This document shows, piece after piece, positions 1 to 7,277 of a stretch of 18,566 nt of DNA. This stretch comes from Holosporales bacterium (lineage in GTDB: Bacteria > Pseudomonadota > Alphaproteobacteria > BNTO01): contig JAISCJ010000045.1 of NCBI GenBank assembly GCA_031265645.1, positions 1 to 18,566 on the forward strand. Reading direction: 5' to 3'. Within the stretch, counting starts at the first letter, position 1, and each line of letters opens with the position of its first letter. The notes under the pieces are model-generated. The model was given only the letters and a program-made list of their open reading frames with translations, had not been told where the DNA came from and made no database searches. Both the position numbers and the translations under genes were made by a program.

Positions 1-1108
1 TTGTCAGAGCCGTACACTGTTCAAAAGCACCGCCACGAATGATTTTAGCAGCAGGGAAAGATGCTGTTTGTAGGGATTTGCAGGAATAGAAAGCGCGCTC
101 CCAAATTGTTTGTGCCGCAGCGAAGGATGCTGTAGTTACGCCGGTGTACTGAAATGCGCGATCATTTATTGTTTGTACAATAGGAAATGATGTAGTTGTT
201 AGAGAGCTGCAGTAAGCGAATGCATCGTGCCCAATGCTTGTCACAACAGGAAATGATGCGATTGCTAGGCTGATGCAGTACTGGAATGCGCCGGATTCGT
301 CATTCTTATCTATCGTCGCGTCAATTGTTACTGCATCAGGAATTGATACAGCGGTTAAATTGCAGCAATAGCGAAAAGCATTAGGCTGAATGACCGTGGC
401 TTTGTGAATTATCACATTCACAAGGCTGCCTGGGTGATCTGTGTCCGTACCACAAAATGCTTCAGCGGCAATGGTGCTATCGCCCCAGTTCATAGCAATT
501 AGGTTCTGCAATTGTTTATAAGTCTTCACCAAAGTCGATAGTTGTGTGCGCTGGTCGATGCTTAGTGCTGGGCCATCAAAGAACGCAATGGTTTTTAGAT
601 TTGTGCATGCCGTAATGTCAAATTTGGGATAGTTTAAAACCAAATACAAATGCTCAATATTCGCCAGCGTTGACGTTGATGGCATGCTGTTTTCGTTAAG
701 CAAAACCAGCGTATTGGGCTGTGCTCGCAAACTTTCAACGGTTTGCCCTGTTTCTATCAAAAAATCAAAAAACTCTGGAAAAGTTGAATGATACCCTGAG
801 TATTCTAATGCGAGTGTTAACGGAATCATTGTTCTTTGAACGGAGACAAACATGTCGTCTAAAAATTTTTTGACTGCGTCTACATTTTCGGCTACGGCTT
901 CGGTAAAATTTGTACTATTCTGTGGGCCGAACCTGATTATACTTGCGGTGCTGTCCATCGCGCTCTTTGCTATGTCGAGGGATGCCTTTAACGTTGTCGT
1001 CGCGAAGGCGGAATATGATGAACTTATGATAGCAGAAGCCAGCGCGTAAAAAGTATGTTTAAAGCAAATCGACTGCCCGAATAAAAATTTTGAAAGATAT
1101 TGCTGCAT
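1..1108 (-). CDS. BspA-like leucine-rich repeat protein, 3'-truncated by window edge
   Basis: The minus-strand frame is open from an ATG at 1108-1106 to base 1, about 369 codons, with no stop before the edge, so the C-terminus is missing. A TAA stop lies in frame at 1120-1118. The N-terminal 50 residues hold a mildly hydrophobic Ala/Ser stretch ending SAFA, which could be a signal peptide. A non-repetitive region of about 180 residues follows, then roughly 23-residue repeats of the pattern ASFP-x5-I-x3-AF-x2-C-x-SL (for example DAFAYCSSLTT, RAFYSCKSLQT), the LRR_5/BspA signature. BspA-family proteins are typically secreted or surface adhesion or interaction proteins. No clear Shine-Dalgarno precedes the ATG, so the start is uncertain; a later ATG at 853 is possible. 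The family call is firm and the role is inferred. Confidence 0.8.
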   Translation of the reverse strand, partial: MQQYLSKFLFGQSICFKHTFYALASAIISSSYSAFATTTLKASLDIAKSAMDSTASIIRFGPQNSTNFTEAVAENVDAVKKFLDDMFVSVQRTMIPLTLALEYSGYHSTFPEFFDFLIETGQTVESLRAQPNTLVLLNENSMPSTSTLANIEHLYLVLNYPKFDITACTNLKTIAFFDGPALSIDQRTQLSTLVKTYKQLQNLIAMNWGDSTIAAEAFCGTDTDHPGSLVNVIIHKATVIQPNAFRYCCNLTAVSIPDAVTIDATIDKNDESGAFQYCISLAIASFPVVTSIGHDAFAYCSSLTTTSFPIVQTINDRAFQYTGVTTASFAAAQTIWERAFYSCKSLQTASFPAAKIIRGGAFEQCTALT

Positions 1109-1692
1109 GTTCTGTTGTTAATATAATCAAGTCCTCACTAAATAATAGTACCCTGTCGCCAAGAAAAAAAAGAGCACCCCAGTAAACAACTGGCGAGTAC
1201 ATAAACGTAATCGAATCGAATGAACGCTGAATGTTCTGCAAAAAGAAAAGTTTTATAGCTAAGCTCCTTAAAAATGCACCGTGACAAGATCAAAAATCGC
1301 CTTGAAATCCAACATTTTGTGATCTTGTGGGTGGCACATTTTTTCAGGCGCTTAGCTATAGCGGATATTAAGCGAGGGCCAGGCCGACGCTGTGATGTTG
1401 TTTTTTTTGATAATATTTTTTGGAATCAGTTTCTAATGATTACCCCCTAGTGCGAAATCAAGCCGAACAATGCAAAAAAAATATGATCTGTAATTCTAGG
1501 CCTGATTTCCTACCCCCATCACTCCGTTTGTGGAGTTTTCTCAGCGTTTTAATGCTGGATAGTTTTTTGTATAGGAAGTTTGAGCAATTTCAGCACATCA
1601 TTCATTTCCTTTATTTTTAAATATTACAAAAGCTGGCCCGTTTGCATACTCTACAGGCCAATCGATCTTTATATAAAAACGCGCCAAAAAAG
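1109..1692. other. Non-coding interval between LRR gene and gpsA
   Basis: No convincing gene is seen in these 584 bases; the short open frames here lack ribosome sites and protein-like composition. The interval contains a 107-nt inverted repeat at 1254-1360. Near the gpsA end, on the minus strand, there is a weak hairpin (TGGCC/GGCCA, about 1631-1655) followed by a few T residues, which could serve as a gpsA terminator but is not strong. The rest is AT-rich with T-runs and looks like decayed sequence. Confidence 0.55.
1254..1360. repeat. 107-nt imperfect inverted repeat, MITE-like or structured RNA
   Basis: The left arm (1254-1292) and right arm (1320-1360) are nearly reverse complements. 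They share an 11-bp perfect terminal match TATAGCTAAGC/GCTTAGCTATA, then matching blocks CCT, AAAAATG and ACAAGATCA, leaving a loop of about 27 nt. Both ends carry TA, which is compatible with a mariner/IS630-type element and TA target duplication. No T-run follows, so it is not a simple terminator. No other copy is visible in the window. Confidence 0.55.
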
Positions 1693-2718
1693 CTACGCTT
1701 GCGCCCCTTTCAACAGGCTTCGAATTGATGGGCCTGCAGAGCAGCCACAATGCAGTACATTGTATATCGCATCAATTACAGGCGTTTGAATCCCAAAACT
1801 TCGCGCCATAAAATACGCAGGCTTTACAGAAGAAAATCCTTCTGCTCGAATTTTTTTTGAAAGCACGTCTATTGATTCTCCTCGCCCAACGCCTATTCCG
1901 AACGTTGTATTTCTAGATTCATCGCTGAAGCAAGTCATCGACATATCTGCAATGCCGCTTAATCCTAGCAGGGTCGTCGCTATTCCCCCGCATTTTTGCA
2001 CGAATGTTATGATTTCAGACAATCCTTGGTCAAATATGACTGCTCTTGTATTTTGTCCCATGTCCAAGCCAGAAACAAAACCACATGCAATTGCCAATAC
2101 GTTTTTTAACGCCCCCGCAACTTGTGTTCCTACAACGTCTCTATTCATGTAAATTTTAAACGATGAAGAGCCTATTAATGCCGCGACTTCCTTGCCAATA
2201 TTCACATCGAAAGATGATAATGCAGATGCGGCAAATTTCCCGTGTGCAACTTCTTTTGCGAAATTTGGGCCAGACAACACACACAATTGATTCTCGAAAT
2301 GAAGCTGAAGCTCTTCCGAAATCAAACGCCCCTGCTGAGCGGATTCGTTCCATACCAACCCTTTTGAACAAATTACGATTGGAACAGAACTGTGGATAAG
2401 CGTTTTGATTGCTCGCGCAGTCGATTCTGTGTACGGAGTTGGAATTGTCCAAAAAACTGCTTCTGCGCAGCTCATTACTTGAAACAGTTCGTCGTAAGCT
2501 TCAGTTCCCTCAGCCACTCCGTCTAAGCATGGCCCGATATTTAACTCTGGTGGCAGATCTACTGCCAATGTGGTATTTCGTCGCGTTTTTTTCAGAACAT
2601 TTCGCTCATCTGGAAACGTTGACAGCAATGATACTTGACATCCCGCTCTATAAAGAGCCATTCCTAGCGCAGTTCCCCACGCTCCAGAACCCAGAACCAC
2701 CACACTCTGATTTGTCAT
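1693..2718 (-). CDS. gpsA: NAD(P)-dependent glycerol-3-phosphate dehydrogenase
   Basis: Reduces dihydroxyacetone phosphate to sn-glycerol 3-phosphate for phospholipid synthesis, in the cytosol. The 341-residue protein has the N-terminal nucleotide-binding motif GSGAWGTALG (10-19), SKGLVW (118-123), GPNFAKE (150-156), the catalytic-region GALKNVLAIACG with Lys205, and the C-terminal GLSGIADM...SRN block (252-270). Length is normal for the family. It is the last gene of a minus-strand set, starting 43 bases after the htrA stop, so it is probably co-transcribed. The ribosome site is weak (GCGAG-like). It ends in TAG. The GLGDL element common in relatives reads GIADM here, a mild variation. Confidence 0.95.
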   Translation of the reverse strand: MTNQSVVVLGSGAWGTALGMALYRAGCQVSLLSTFPDERNVLKKTRRNTTLAVDLPPELNIGPCLDGVAEGTEAYDELFQVMSCAEAVFWTIPTPYTESTARAIKTLIHSSVPIVICSKGLVWNESAQQGRLISEELQLHFENQLCVLSGPNFAKEVAHGKFAASALSSFDVNIGKEVAALIGSSSFKIYMNRDVVGTQVAGALKNVLAIACGFVSGLDMGQNTRAVIFDQGLSEIITFVQKCGGIATTLLGLSGIADMSMTCFSDESRNTTFGIGVGRGESIDVLSKKIRAEGFSSVKPAYFMARSFGIQTPVIDAIYNVLHCGCSAGPSIRSLLKGAQA

Positions 2719-2761
2719 GTCGCGCTCGCTTGATTCATGCTATGCCTACTCCAAATTTATA

Positions 2762-4747
2762 CTAATTGAACACTTTACTAACTTTTTTTCCCATTTTTTT
2801 GAAAAAATGAGACACCGACCCAAAAAACGATTTTCTTTTACGTCCATCCGCGTTTGGTTCTGATGACGTTCCAACAAATATTCCATGATTATTTTGTTCT
2901 GTTCCGCCGCGCGGCTCTCCGTTAATAACCGTTGTCCCCTGTTGCGAGCTAAATTCTTGCGTAATTGACGATTGAGTTGAGCTCGGCCCTTCTTCAGCCT
3001 TTAATTCTTGGTGCTTATCTTGTTTCGTCTTTTTTTTATCCTTATCTTTCTTTTTTTTATCCTTTCCTTCACCTTTTATCATCTTCTTCAAGTCATCATC
3101 TTCATCGATTCTGATTGCAACGAATCGATCAAATTTATCATGTTTTACTCGAATTGTTAGATAACGTTTCCCTGTTTTATATGCCTTTACTACGGCTTCA
3201 TTAAAATCTCGAGCAAAAATAACTTGAACGCGATTTATCTCAGATATGACGTCGCCACTGACTATTCCTGCTTCTTCCGCCGCGCTGTCTGACTTGACGT
3301 TTGAGACAATGACACCTTTTTCCTCGCTTCCAAACGTTTTGTTTATAGATGAATCTGTGAGCGTCATTCCAAGTATATCTATGGGCTTATTGTCTGCAGG
3401 TGACCCACTTTGTGGTGCACCGCCATTGATTACATCAAAATCACCCAATCTTACTTCAATTACGCACTCTTTTAGTTCGTCATTTCCGCTCTTTCTTAAC
3501 ACAACAACTTTGTGGGTCGTGTCTACGCTAGCGTCTCCTACTGCACGTGATAATTTTGACTTTCCTGACACTTCAATATCATCAAATTTTACGATAATGT
3601 CGCCATCCCGAATCCCCGCTTTGCTTGCAGGTCCGTCTGGTTCAACACGCGCAACGATTGCCCCGCTCTTGTATTTTTTTACACCAAGTCCTTCAGCCAT
3701 ATCTTTGTCGAAATCTTGGACAGACACGCCAAGAGCTCCATGCTGAACTCGCTTGTCGTTTATTAACTGATTTACTACACGACGTGCGTTGTTTGACGGA
3801 ATTGCGAATCCTATTCCAACGTTTCCTCCCGACGGAGTGATTATAACGGTGTTTATTCCAATAACTTGTCCTAGCATATTAACTAGGCATCCTCCGGAAT
3901 TGCCCTGATTAATTTGAGCGCTGTGCTGAATGTAATCGTCTGAAAGAGACGCTCCAGAACTTGGGATATCTCGGCTCTTGGCAGAGACAATTCCGTGCGT
4001 AACCGTGTTTCCTAGCCCGAATGGATTTCCAATCGCGAGCACCCAATTTCCAACGTCTAGAGCTGTTGAATCCCCCCACTCAAGCGGCGTGACCAAATGC
4101 CGTAGTTCTTGAGGAATATCTTTCATTTCAATCTTCAATACGGCCAAATCTGTACGCGGATCCGTGCCGTGAACGACTGCGGGAATTTCCGTCTTATCAC
4201 TAAGCAGGATTTTTACTTTTACAACGTTTTCCACAATATGGTTGTTGGTTGCAACATAAGCGTAGTCGTTGTCCACTTGAATAAAGAAGCCCGAACCTCC
4301 AACGCTTACACGCCTTGGCTGCGCATTAGCTCCAGAGAAATTTTTAAAGAACTCCTCAAATGGACTTCCATGAAAATTTCGTCCAAATTGTTCTGCTCTT
4401 TCGTCGGGCTTTTGGGTTTGAACGGCAACAATGCTCACAACGCTGTTTGTTACGCGTTTTACAACTAGAGAAAAACCATGCGAAACAAAATCTTTAACAA
4501 AGTTGCTGCATTCACAATTGTTTAGAGTTCCCGCTGGCTGGCAATGGCACGGCGGGATTTGTTGATTGGGGGCAACCATCTTTGTTCCACTTCCATCTGT
4601 TTCTTTCGAAGTCGCGTTTTCCCCTGAATGCGGGACTTCGATTACATCTATATTAGGCTCCAGTGATATCTCGTCAGAACTTGTTACCGAAAATGGAGTC
4701 AAACTTCCTAGAGGTAGGAAAAAAATAATCTTTTTTAGTGCTGACAT
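2762..4747 (-). CDS. degP: HtrA/DegP-family periplasmic serine endoprotease with Cys-rich N-terminus and Lys-rich tail
   Basis: Envelope protease/chaperone that degrades misfolded exported proteins. The start is set at the ATG at 4747-4745, preceded by GGAGAG; an upstream in-frame ATG at 4942 would overlap aqpZ and lacks support. The product has 661 residues. Residues 1-20 (KK followed by a hydrophobic run) look like a signal peptide. The trypsin-like domain has the triad His170 (TNNHIVEN), Asp200 (DPRTDLAVL) and Ser284 (QGNSGG). PDZ1 spans about 337-437 and PDZ2 about 457-548. Two oddities are a Cys67-x-Cys69...Cys78-x-Cys80 cluster before the protease domain, and a C-terminal extension of about 110 residues (551-661) with a KDKKKK-type stretch, a Ser/Gln/Gly-rich linker and a basic amphipathic end (FFGSVSHFFKKMGKK). 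It lies between aqpZ and gpsA. The family call is secure; the exact paralogue (DegP, DegQ or MucD) is not. Confidence 0.92.
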   Translation of the reverse strand: MSALKKIIFFLPLGSLTPFSVTSSDEISLEPNIDVIEVPHSGENATSKETDGSGTKMVAPNQQIPPCHCQPAGTLNNCECSNFVKDFVSHGFSLVVKRVTNSVVSIVAVQTQKPDERAEQFGRNFHGSPFEEFFKNFSGANAQPRRVSVGGSGFFIQVDNDYAYVATNNHIVENVVKVKILLSDKTEIPAVVHGTDPRTDLAVLKIEMKDIPQELRHLVTPLEWGDSTALDVGNWVLAIGNPFGLGNTVTHGIVSAKSRDIPSSGASLSDDYIQHSAQINQGNSGGCLVNMLGQVIGINTVIITPSGGNVGIGFAIPSNNARRVVNQLINDKRVQHGALGVSVQDFDKDMAEGLGVKKYKSGAIVARVEPDGPASKAGIRDGDIIVKFDDIEVSGKSKLSRAVGDASVDTTHKVVVLRKSGNDELKECVIEVRLGDFDVINGGAPQSGSPADNKPIDILGMTLTDSSINKTFGSEEKGVIVSNVKSDSAAEEAGIVSGDVISEINRVQVIFARDFNEAVVKAYKTGKRYLTIRVKHDKFDRFVAIRIDEDDDLKKMIKGEGKDKKKKDKDKKKTKQDKHQELKAEEGPSSTQSSITQEFSSQQGTTVINGEPRGGTEQNNHGIFVGTSSEPNADGRKRKSFFGSVSHFFKKMGKKVSKVFN

Positions 4748-4800
4748 AATCTCTCCAAAATCAAACGAAACCACAACTATTCTTTTTGGCACTCTCACCC

Positions 4801-4816
4801 TATACTGACCAGTATA
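4801..4816. promoter_or_regulatory. Perfect palindrome TATACTG-N2-CAGTATA upstream of htrA
   Basis: Two perfect 7-bp arms separated by 2 bases lie 54 bases upstream of the htrA start and 68 bases past the aqpZ stop. The minus-strand TATACT half could also act as a -10 hexamer, so the palindrome could be an operator over an htrA promoter. No regulator is identified. Confidence 0.35.
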
Positions 4817-4883
4817 ACAAGAATGCGTAAACACTTTATAAAAAAAGGCTCGTAAATTCGAACATATTTCGCATTTAGGCATT

Positions 4884-5576
4884 CTAAATTTTGCAATCTT
4901 TCGAGAAGAAACTCCCAAGAATTGCCGCGAATGTTGCTCCAATTAGCTGAGCAATAGCAAACAGCAACAGCTGAGACAAAGCCCACCCACCATGGAAAAT
5001 TGCAACGCCGAAGCTTCTTGCAATATTAAGTGAAGCATTTGTTACAGGAATTAGCAACATCAGCAAAACTGCCAACGTTCCACCAATTGCAATAGGAGCA
5101 AATCCTTCAGGTACAGACTTATTTGTTGCAAGAAGAATAACCAGGACGAGGACAAATGTTCCAATCATTTCTCCTAAAAATCCGGCTAAAAACGAACAAC
5201 TAGTTGGGGAATGCTCTCCACCCATGCCTGTCAATGCTAATCCCTGCGAAACGTTTACATGTGGCGCTCCGCTGGCAATTACGAACAAAAGCGCACCAGC
5301 AAGTATTGCTCCAAATAATTGGAACAGGATATATCCTCCAATGTCTTTCGACGGGAACCGCTTTGCCAAACACAGTCCAAATGTTACGGCCGGGTTTAAA
5401 TGGCAACCTGAAATACCACCAAAAATGTACGCGCACGCCGTAAGTGTTACGCCAAATGCTAAACTAACGCCCAACCAACCTATTTGGCCACCAGACAAGA
5501 CTGCGCTGCCACACCCTAAAAAGACTAGCAGGAACGTTCCGACTAGCTCTGCTGCGTACTTTTTACACCCACTCAT
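4884..5576 (-). CDS. aqpZ: Aquaporin-family channel (AqpZ-like) with non-canonical second NPA box
   Basis: Inner-membrane channel of the MIP family, 230 residues with about six membrane segments. The first NPA box is intact (HLNPAVTFG, Asn61-Ala63). The second, normally NPAR, is NIAR (Asn184-Ile185-Ala186-Arg187). Aligned by eye to E. coli AqpZ, the aromatic/arginine filter positions are Phe41, Leu172 (His in AqpZ), Ala181 (Thr in AqpZ) and Arg187. The flanks GFAPIAIG, IPVTN and GGWALSQL match AqpZ closely, so it is a genuine relative. Loss of the filter His may widen or alter the pore, so small neutral solutes such as glycerol are possible; this is inference. GAGG lies upstream of the ATG. 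It is the first gene of the minus-strand set aqpZ-htrA-gpsA. Confidence 0.9.
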   Translation of the reverse strand: MSGCKKYAAELVGTFLLVFLGCGSAVLSGGQIGWLGVSLAFGVTLTACAYIFGGISGCHLNPAVTFGLCLAKRFPSKDIGGYILFQLFGAILAGALLFVIASGAPHVNVSQGLALTGMGGEHSPTSCSFLAGFLGEMIGTFVLVLVILLATNKSVPEGFAPIAIGGTLAVLLMLLIPVTNASLNIARSFGVAIFHGGWALSQLLLFAIAQLIGATFAAILGSFFSKDCKI

Positions 5577-5729
5577 AATGAAACCTCAAAGAACAATATA
5601 TACTCCCCACATGCTCTAATGTTGACATGTTTGAAAGAAAATATAAATAATAAAATCTACAGGCATTTTAAGCGATTGACAGGCATTTTAGCTCTAATGG
5701 GACCTAATCGTTAAGATATGACTGCTCAA

Positions 5730-5780
5730 GTTGAGCATCAAAGCAACAAAGCAACAAGCTTTTTCAGATTGAGAATATAT
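5730..5780 (+). repeat. Decayed copy of the right end of the 13195-13341 repeat
   Basis: TTGAGCATCAAAGCAACAAA and the following GCAACAAGCTTTTT-AGATTG lines up with 13294-13342 at roughly 80% identity by eye. Several of the differences are G in the other copy against A here, as expected for AT-biased decay. A matching left terminus is not recognisable. Confidence 0.45.
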
Positions 5781-5879
5781 CCAAGCGCAGAATGATTCAC
5801 GATTTATGCTAAGAACTTTCCCGCAGAATGCGCTGCTCATAAATAGTTGTTGTTTTGAAACATTTTGCGTTTATGTATT

Positions 5880-5919
5880 GAATGCTTTTAAGGTACTCCA
5901 CAGGAGTCCTAAAGCATTC
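5880..5919 (+). repeat. 40-nt near-perfect hairpin in the pfk leader region
   Basis: The outer arms GAATGCTTT...AAAGCATTC enclose AGG/CCT and an inner ACTCC-ACA-GGAGT stem, with only a small bulge (TA) and one extra T on the left. No T-run follows on either strand, so it is not a standard intrinsic terminator. It lies about 105 bases before the pfk start and may be a structured leader element or a small palindromic repeat. Confidence 0.5.
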
Positions 5920-6023
5920 TGGAAGACGAAAAACCGACTCACAGTAGATGAACATGCACTAAAATATAGACCCTTAGTAAAATGGGCTCATATTTGCTAT
6001 AAAAGACCGTCGGAGACAATATT

Positions 6024-7175
6024 TTGGGGACATTTGTGTTTTTCAAGCGTGAAATTAGCACACCAAAGACAATCGGTGTATTAGTAAGCGGAGGAGACTG
6101 CGCGGGGTTGAATGCAACAGTTAGAGCGATTACTCACCATGCTACGAAGACGTTTAACTGGCGAGTAGTCGGTATACAGCGTGGTTACTGGGGAATGTGG
6201 GTCCGACCATTGCAAACGATCGAACTGACGCCAGATGTCTGCGATCATCAATGGGTCAGTTCCGGTGGGACATTTCTTAGAAGTAACAAAAATTGCCATC
6301 CTCCAACTTTTGCAGATGGTGGCAAGACGTATCCAAACATAGACGAAGCATTTTGTAATGCGTATAACGCCCTGGGGCTAAGTGCGATTGTAGTAATAGG
6401 CGGCGATGGAAGCTTTAATAAGCTCAACCAAATTCACGATTTCTACAATAAGACCAAAAAGAAAGGCGACCACAACGAGGTGAACTTTATCGCAATTCCA
6501 AAAACAATTGACAACGATGTTGCCTATACAGATTTGGCCATTGGACACGAAACAGCACTAGATGTTGTTGTAGAAGCGATCGACAATGTGCAATTTACGG
6601 CAGAGAGCCATGACAGGGTTATGGTTGTCGAAGTCATGGGACGTGATGCGGGACATATTGCTCTTAAAGCTGGAGTCGCATCAGGAGCGGACGCAATTTT
6701 GATTCCAGAGATTCCGTATAATATTGATGACTTGGCTAAACACATCGAGCACGTATACCAATCTCCACAGCGTCACGCGATTGTCGTGGTTGCAGAATCT
6801 GTAAAAACTCCAGATGGCGAAACGATGCGTGGAACGATTGGAGAAGAAGAACAGACTCGCTACCGTGGAATTGGAGAAAATTTGGCTGCACGTTTAAAGG
6901 AGCGTGTATCTGCAGACGTAAGATTTGTCTCCATAGGACACGTACAACGCGGTGGTCGCCCAAGAATCAAAGATCGCCTATTAGCGAATCGTTTCGGAGT
7001 CCACGCGGTAGATTTGATTGCCAAAAAGCAATTCAGCAGAGTCATTGTGGTCGTTAACGGAAAGATGGCGGATATCCATATATCCGAAGTCGCGAACACA
7101 ATACAACGTGTAGATGTTAATGGCGAAATGGTTCACATCGCAAAATCGTTGGGAATTTACATTGGAAACGTATAA
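6024..7175 (+). CDS. 6-phosphofructokinase, group III-like (GGDGS plus PKTIDND)
   Basis: Phosphorylates fructose 6-phosphate to fructose 1,6-bisphosphate in glycolysis. The 383-residue protein has GVLVSGGDCAGLN near the N-terminus (18-30), GGDGS at 126-130, PKTIDND at 159-165, MGRDAGHIAL at 205-214 and a GHVQRGG substrate motif near 317. Family knowledge: classical PPi enzymes carry GGDD and PKTIDND, and E. coli-type ATP enzymes carry GGDG and PGTIDND. This protein has the mixed pair Gly129/Lys160, seen in ATP-using group III enzymes and some others, so ATP is the likelier donor but PPi cannot be excluded. The start codon is TTG, chosen because GGAG lies about 8 bases upstream. yebC follows 102 bases later. 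Confidence 0.92.
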   Translation: MGTFVFFKREISTPKTIGVLVSGGDCAGLNATVRAITHHATKTFNWRVVGIQRGYWGMWVRPLQTIELTPDVCDHQWVSSGGTFLRSNKNCHPPTFADGGKTYPNIDEAFCNAYNALGLSAIVVIGGDGSFNKLNQIHDFYNKTKKKGDHNEVNFIAIPKTIDNDVAYTDLAIGHETALDVVVEAIDNVQFTAESHDRVMVVEVMGRDAGHIALKAGVASGADAILIPEIPYNIDDLAKHIEHVYQSPQRHAIVVVAESVKTPDGETMRGTIGEEEQTRYRGIGENLAARLKERVSADVRFVSIGHVQRGGRPRIKDRLLANRFGVHAVDLIAKKQFSRVIVVVNGKMADIHISEVANTIQRVDVNGEMVHIAKSLGIYIGNV

Positions 7176-7277
7176 CATTTAGGCCAACCTCATAATTTTG
7201 TATAGTTCGTATCAACGTAAGGCGCATTGAGCTATGATGAACTTAGGTAGGCCGGTTACGCGCCATCGCGAGGAATT

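Larger units (their letters stand above)
5577..6023. other. Non-coding interval between divergent aqpZ and pfk
   Basis: This interval of 447 bases separates divergent genes, so promoters for both probably lie here, although no clean -35/-10 pair is visible. It holds a short direct repeat of ACAGGCATTTTA (about 5660-5695), a diverged copy of the terminal part of a MITE-like element (5730-5780) and a 40-nt near-perfect hairpin (5880-5919). The open frame at 5806-6084 lacks a ribosome site and is not taken as a gene. Confidence 0.5.

Noticed and set aside
1109..1692. Search for tRNA genes in this and the other intergenic gaps
   Set aside because: No cloverleaf with a T-loop GTTCRAnnC and paired acceptor ends was found on either strand by eye.
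1420..1789. Two plus-strand open frames of 66 and 69 codons downstream of the LRR/gpsA gap
   Set aside because: One lies in T-rich intergenic DNA and the other runs antisense into gpsA; no ribosome sites or family resemblance.
4748..4942. N-terminal extension of the HtrA frame by 65 residues from an ATG at 4942
   Set aside because: It overlaps the aqpZ 3' end, has no ribosome site, and the ATG at 4747 has GGAGAG directly upstream followed by a signal-like segment.
5806..6084. Plus-strand open frame of 92 codons before phosphofructokinase
   Set aside because: It spans the 5880 hairpin and overlaps the pfk start in another frame, with no ribosome site and no protein-like composition.
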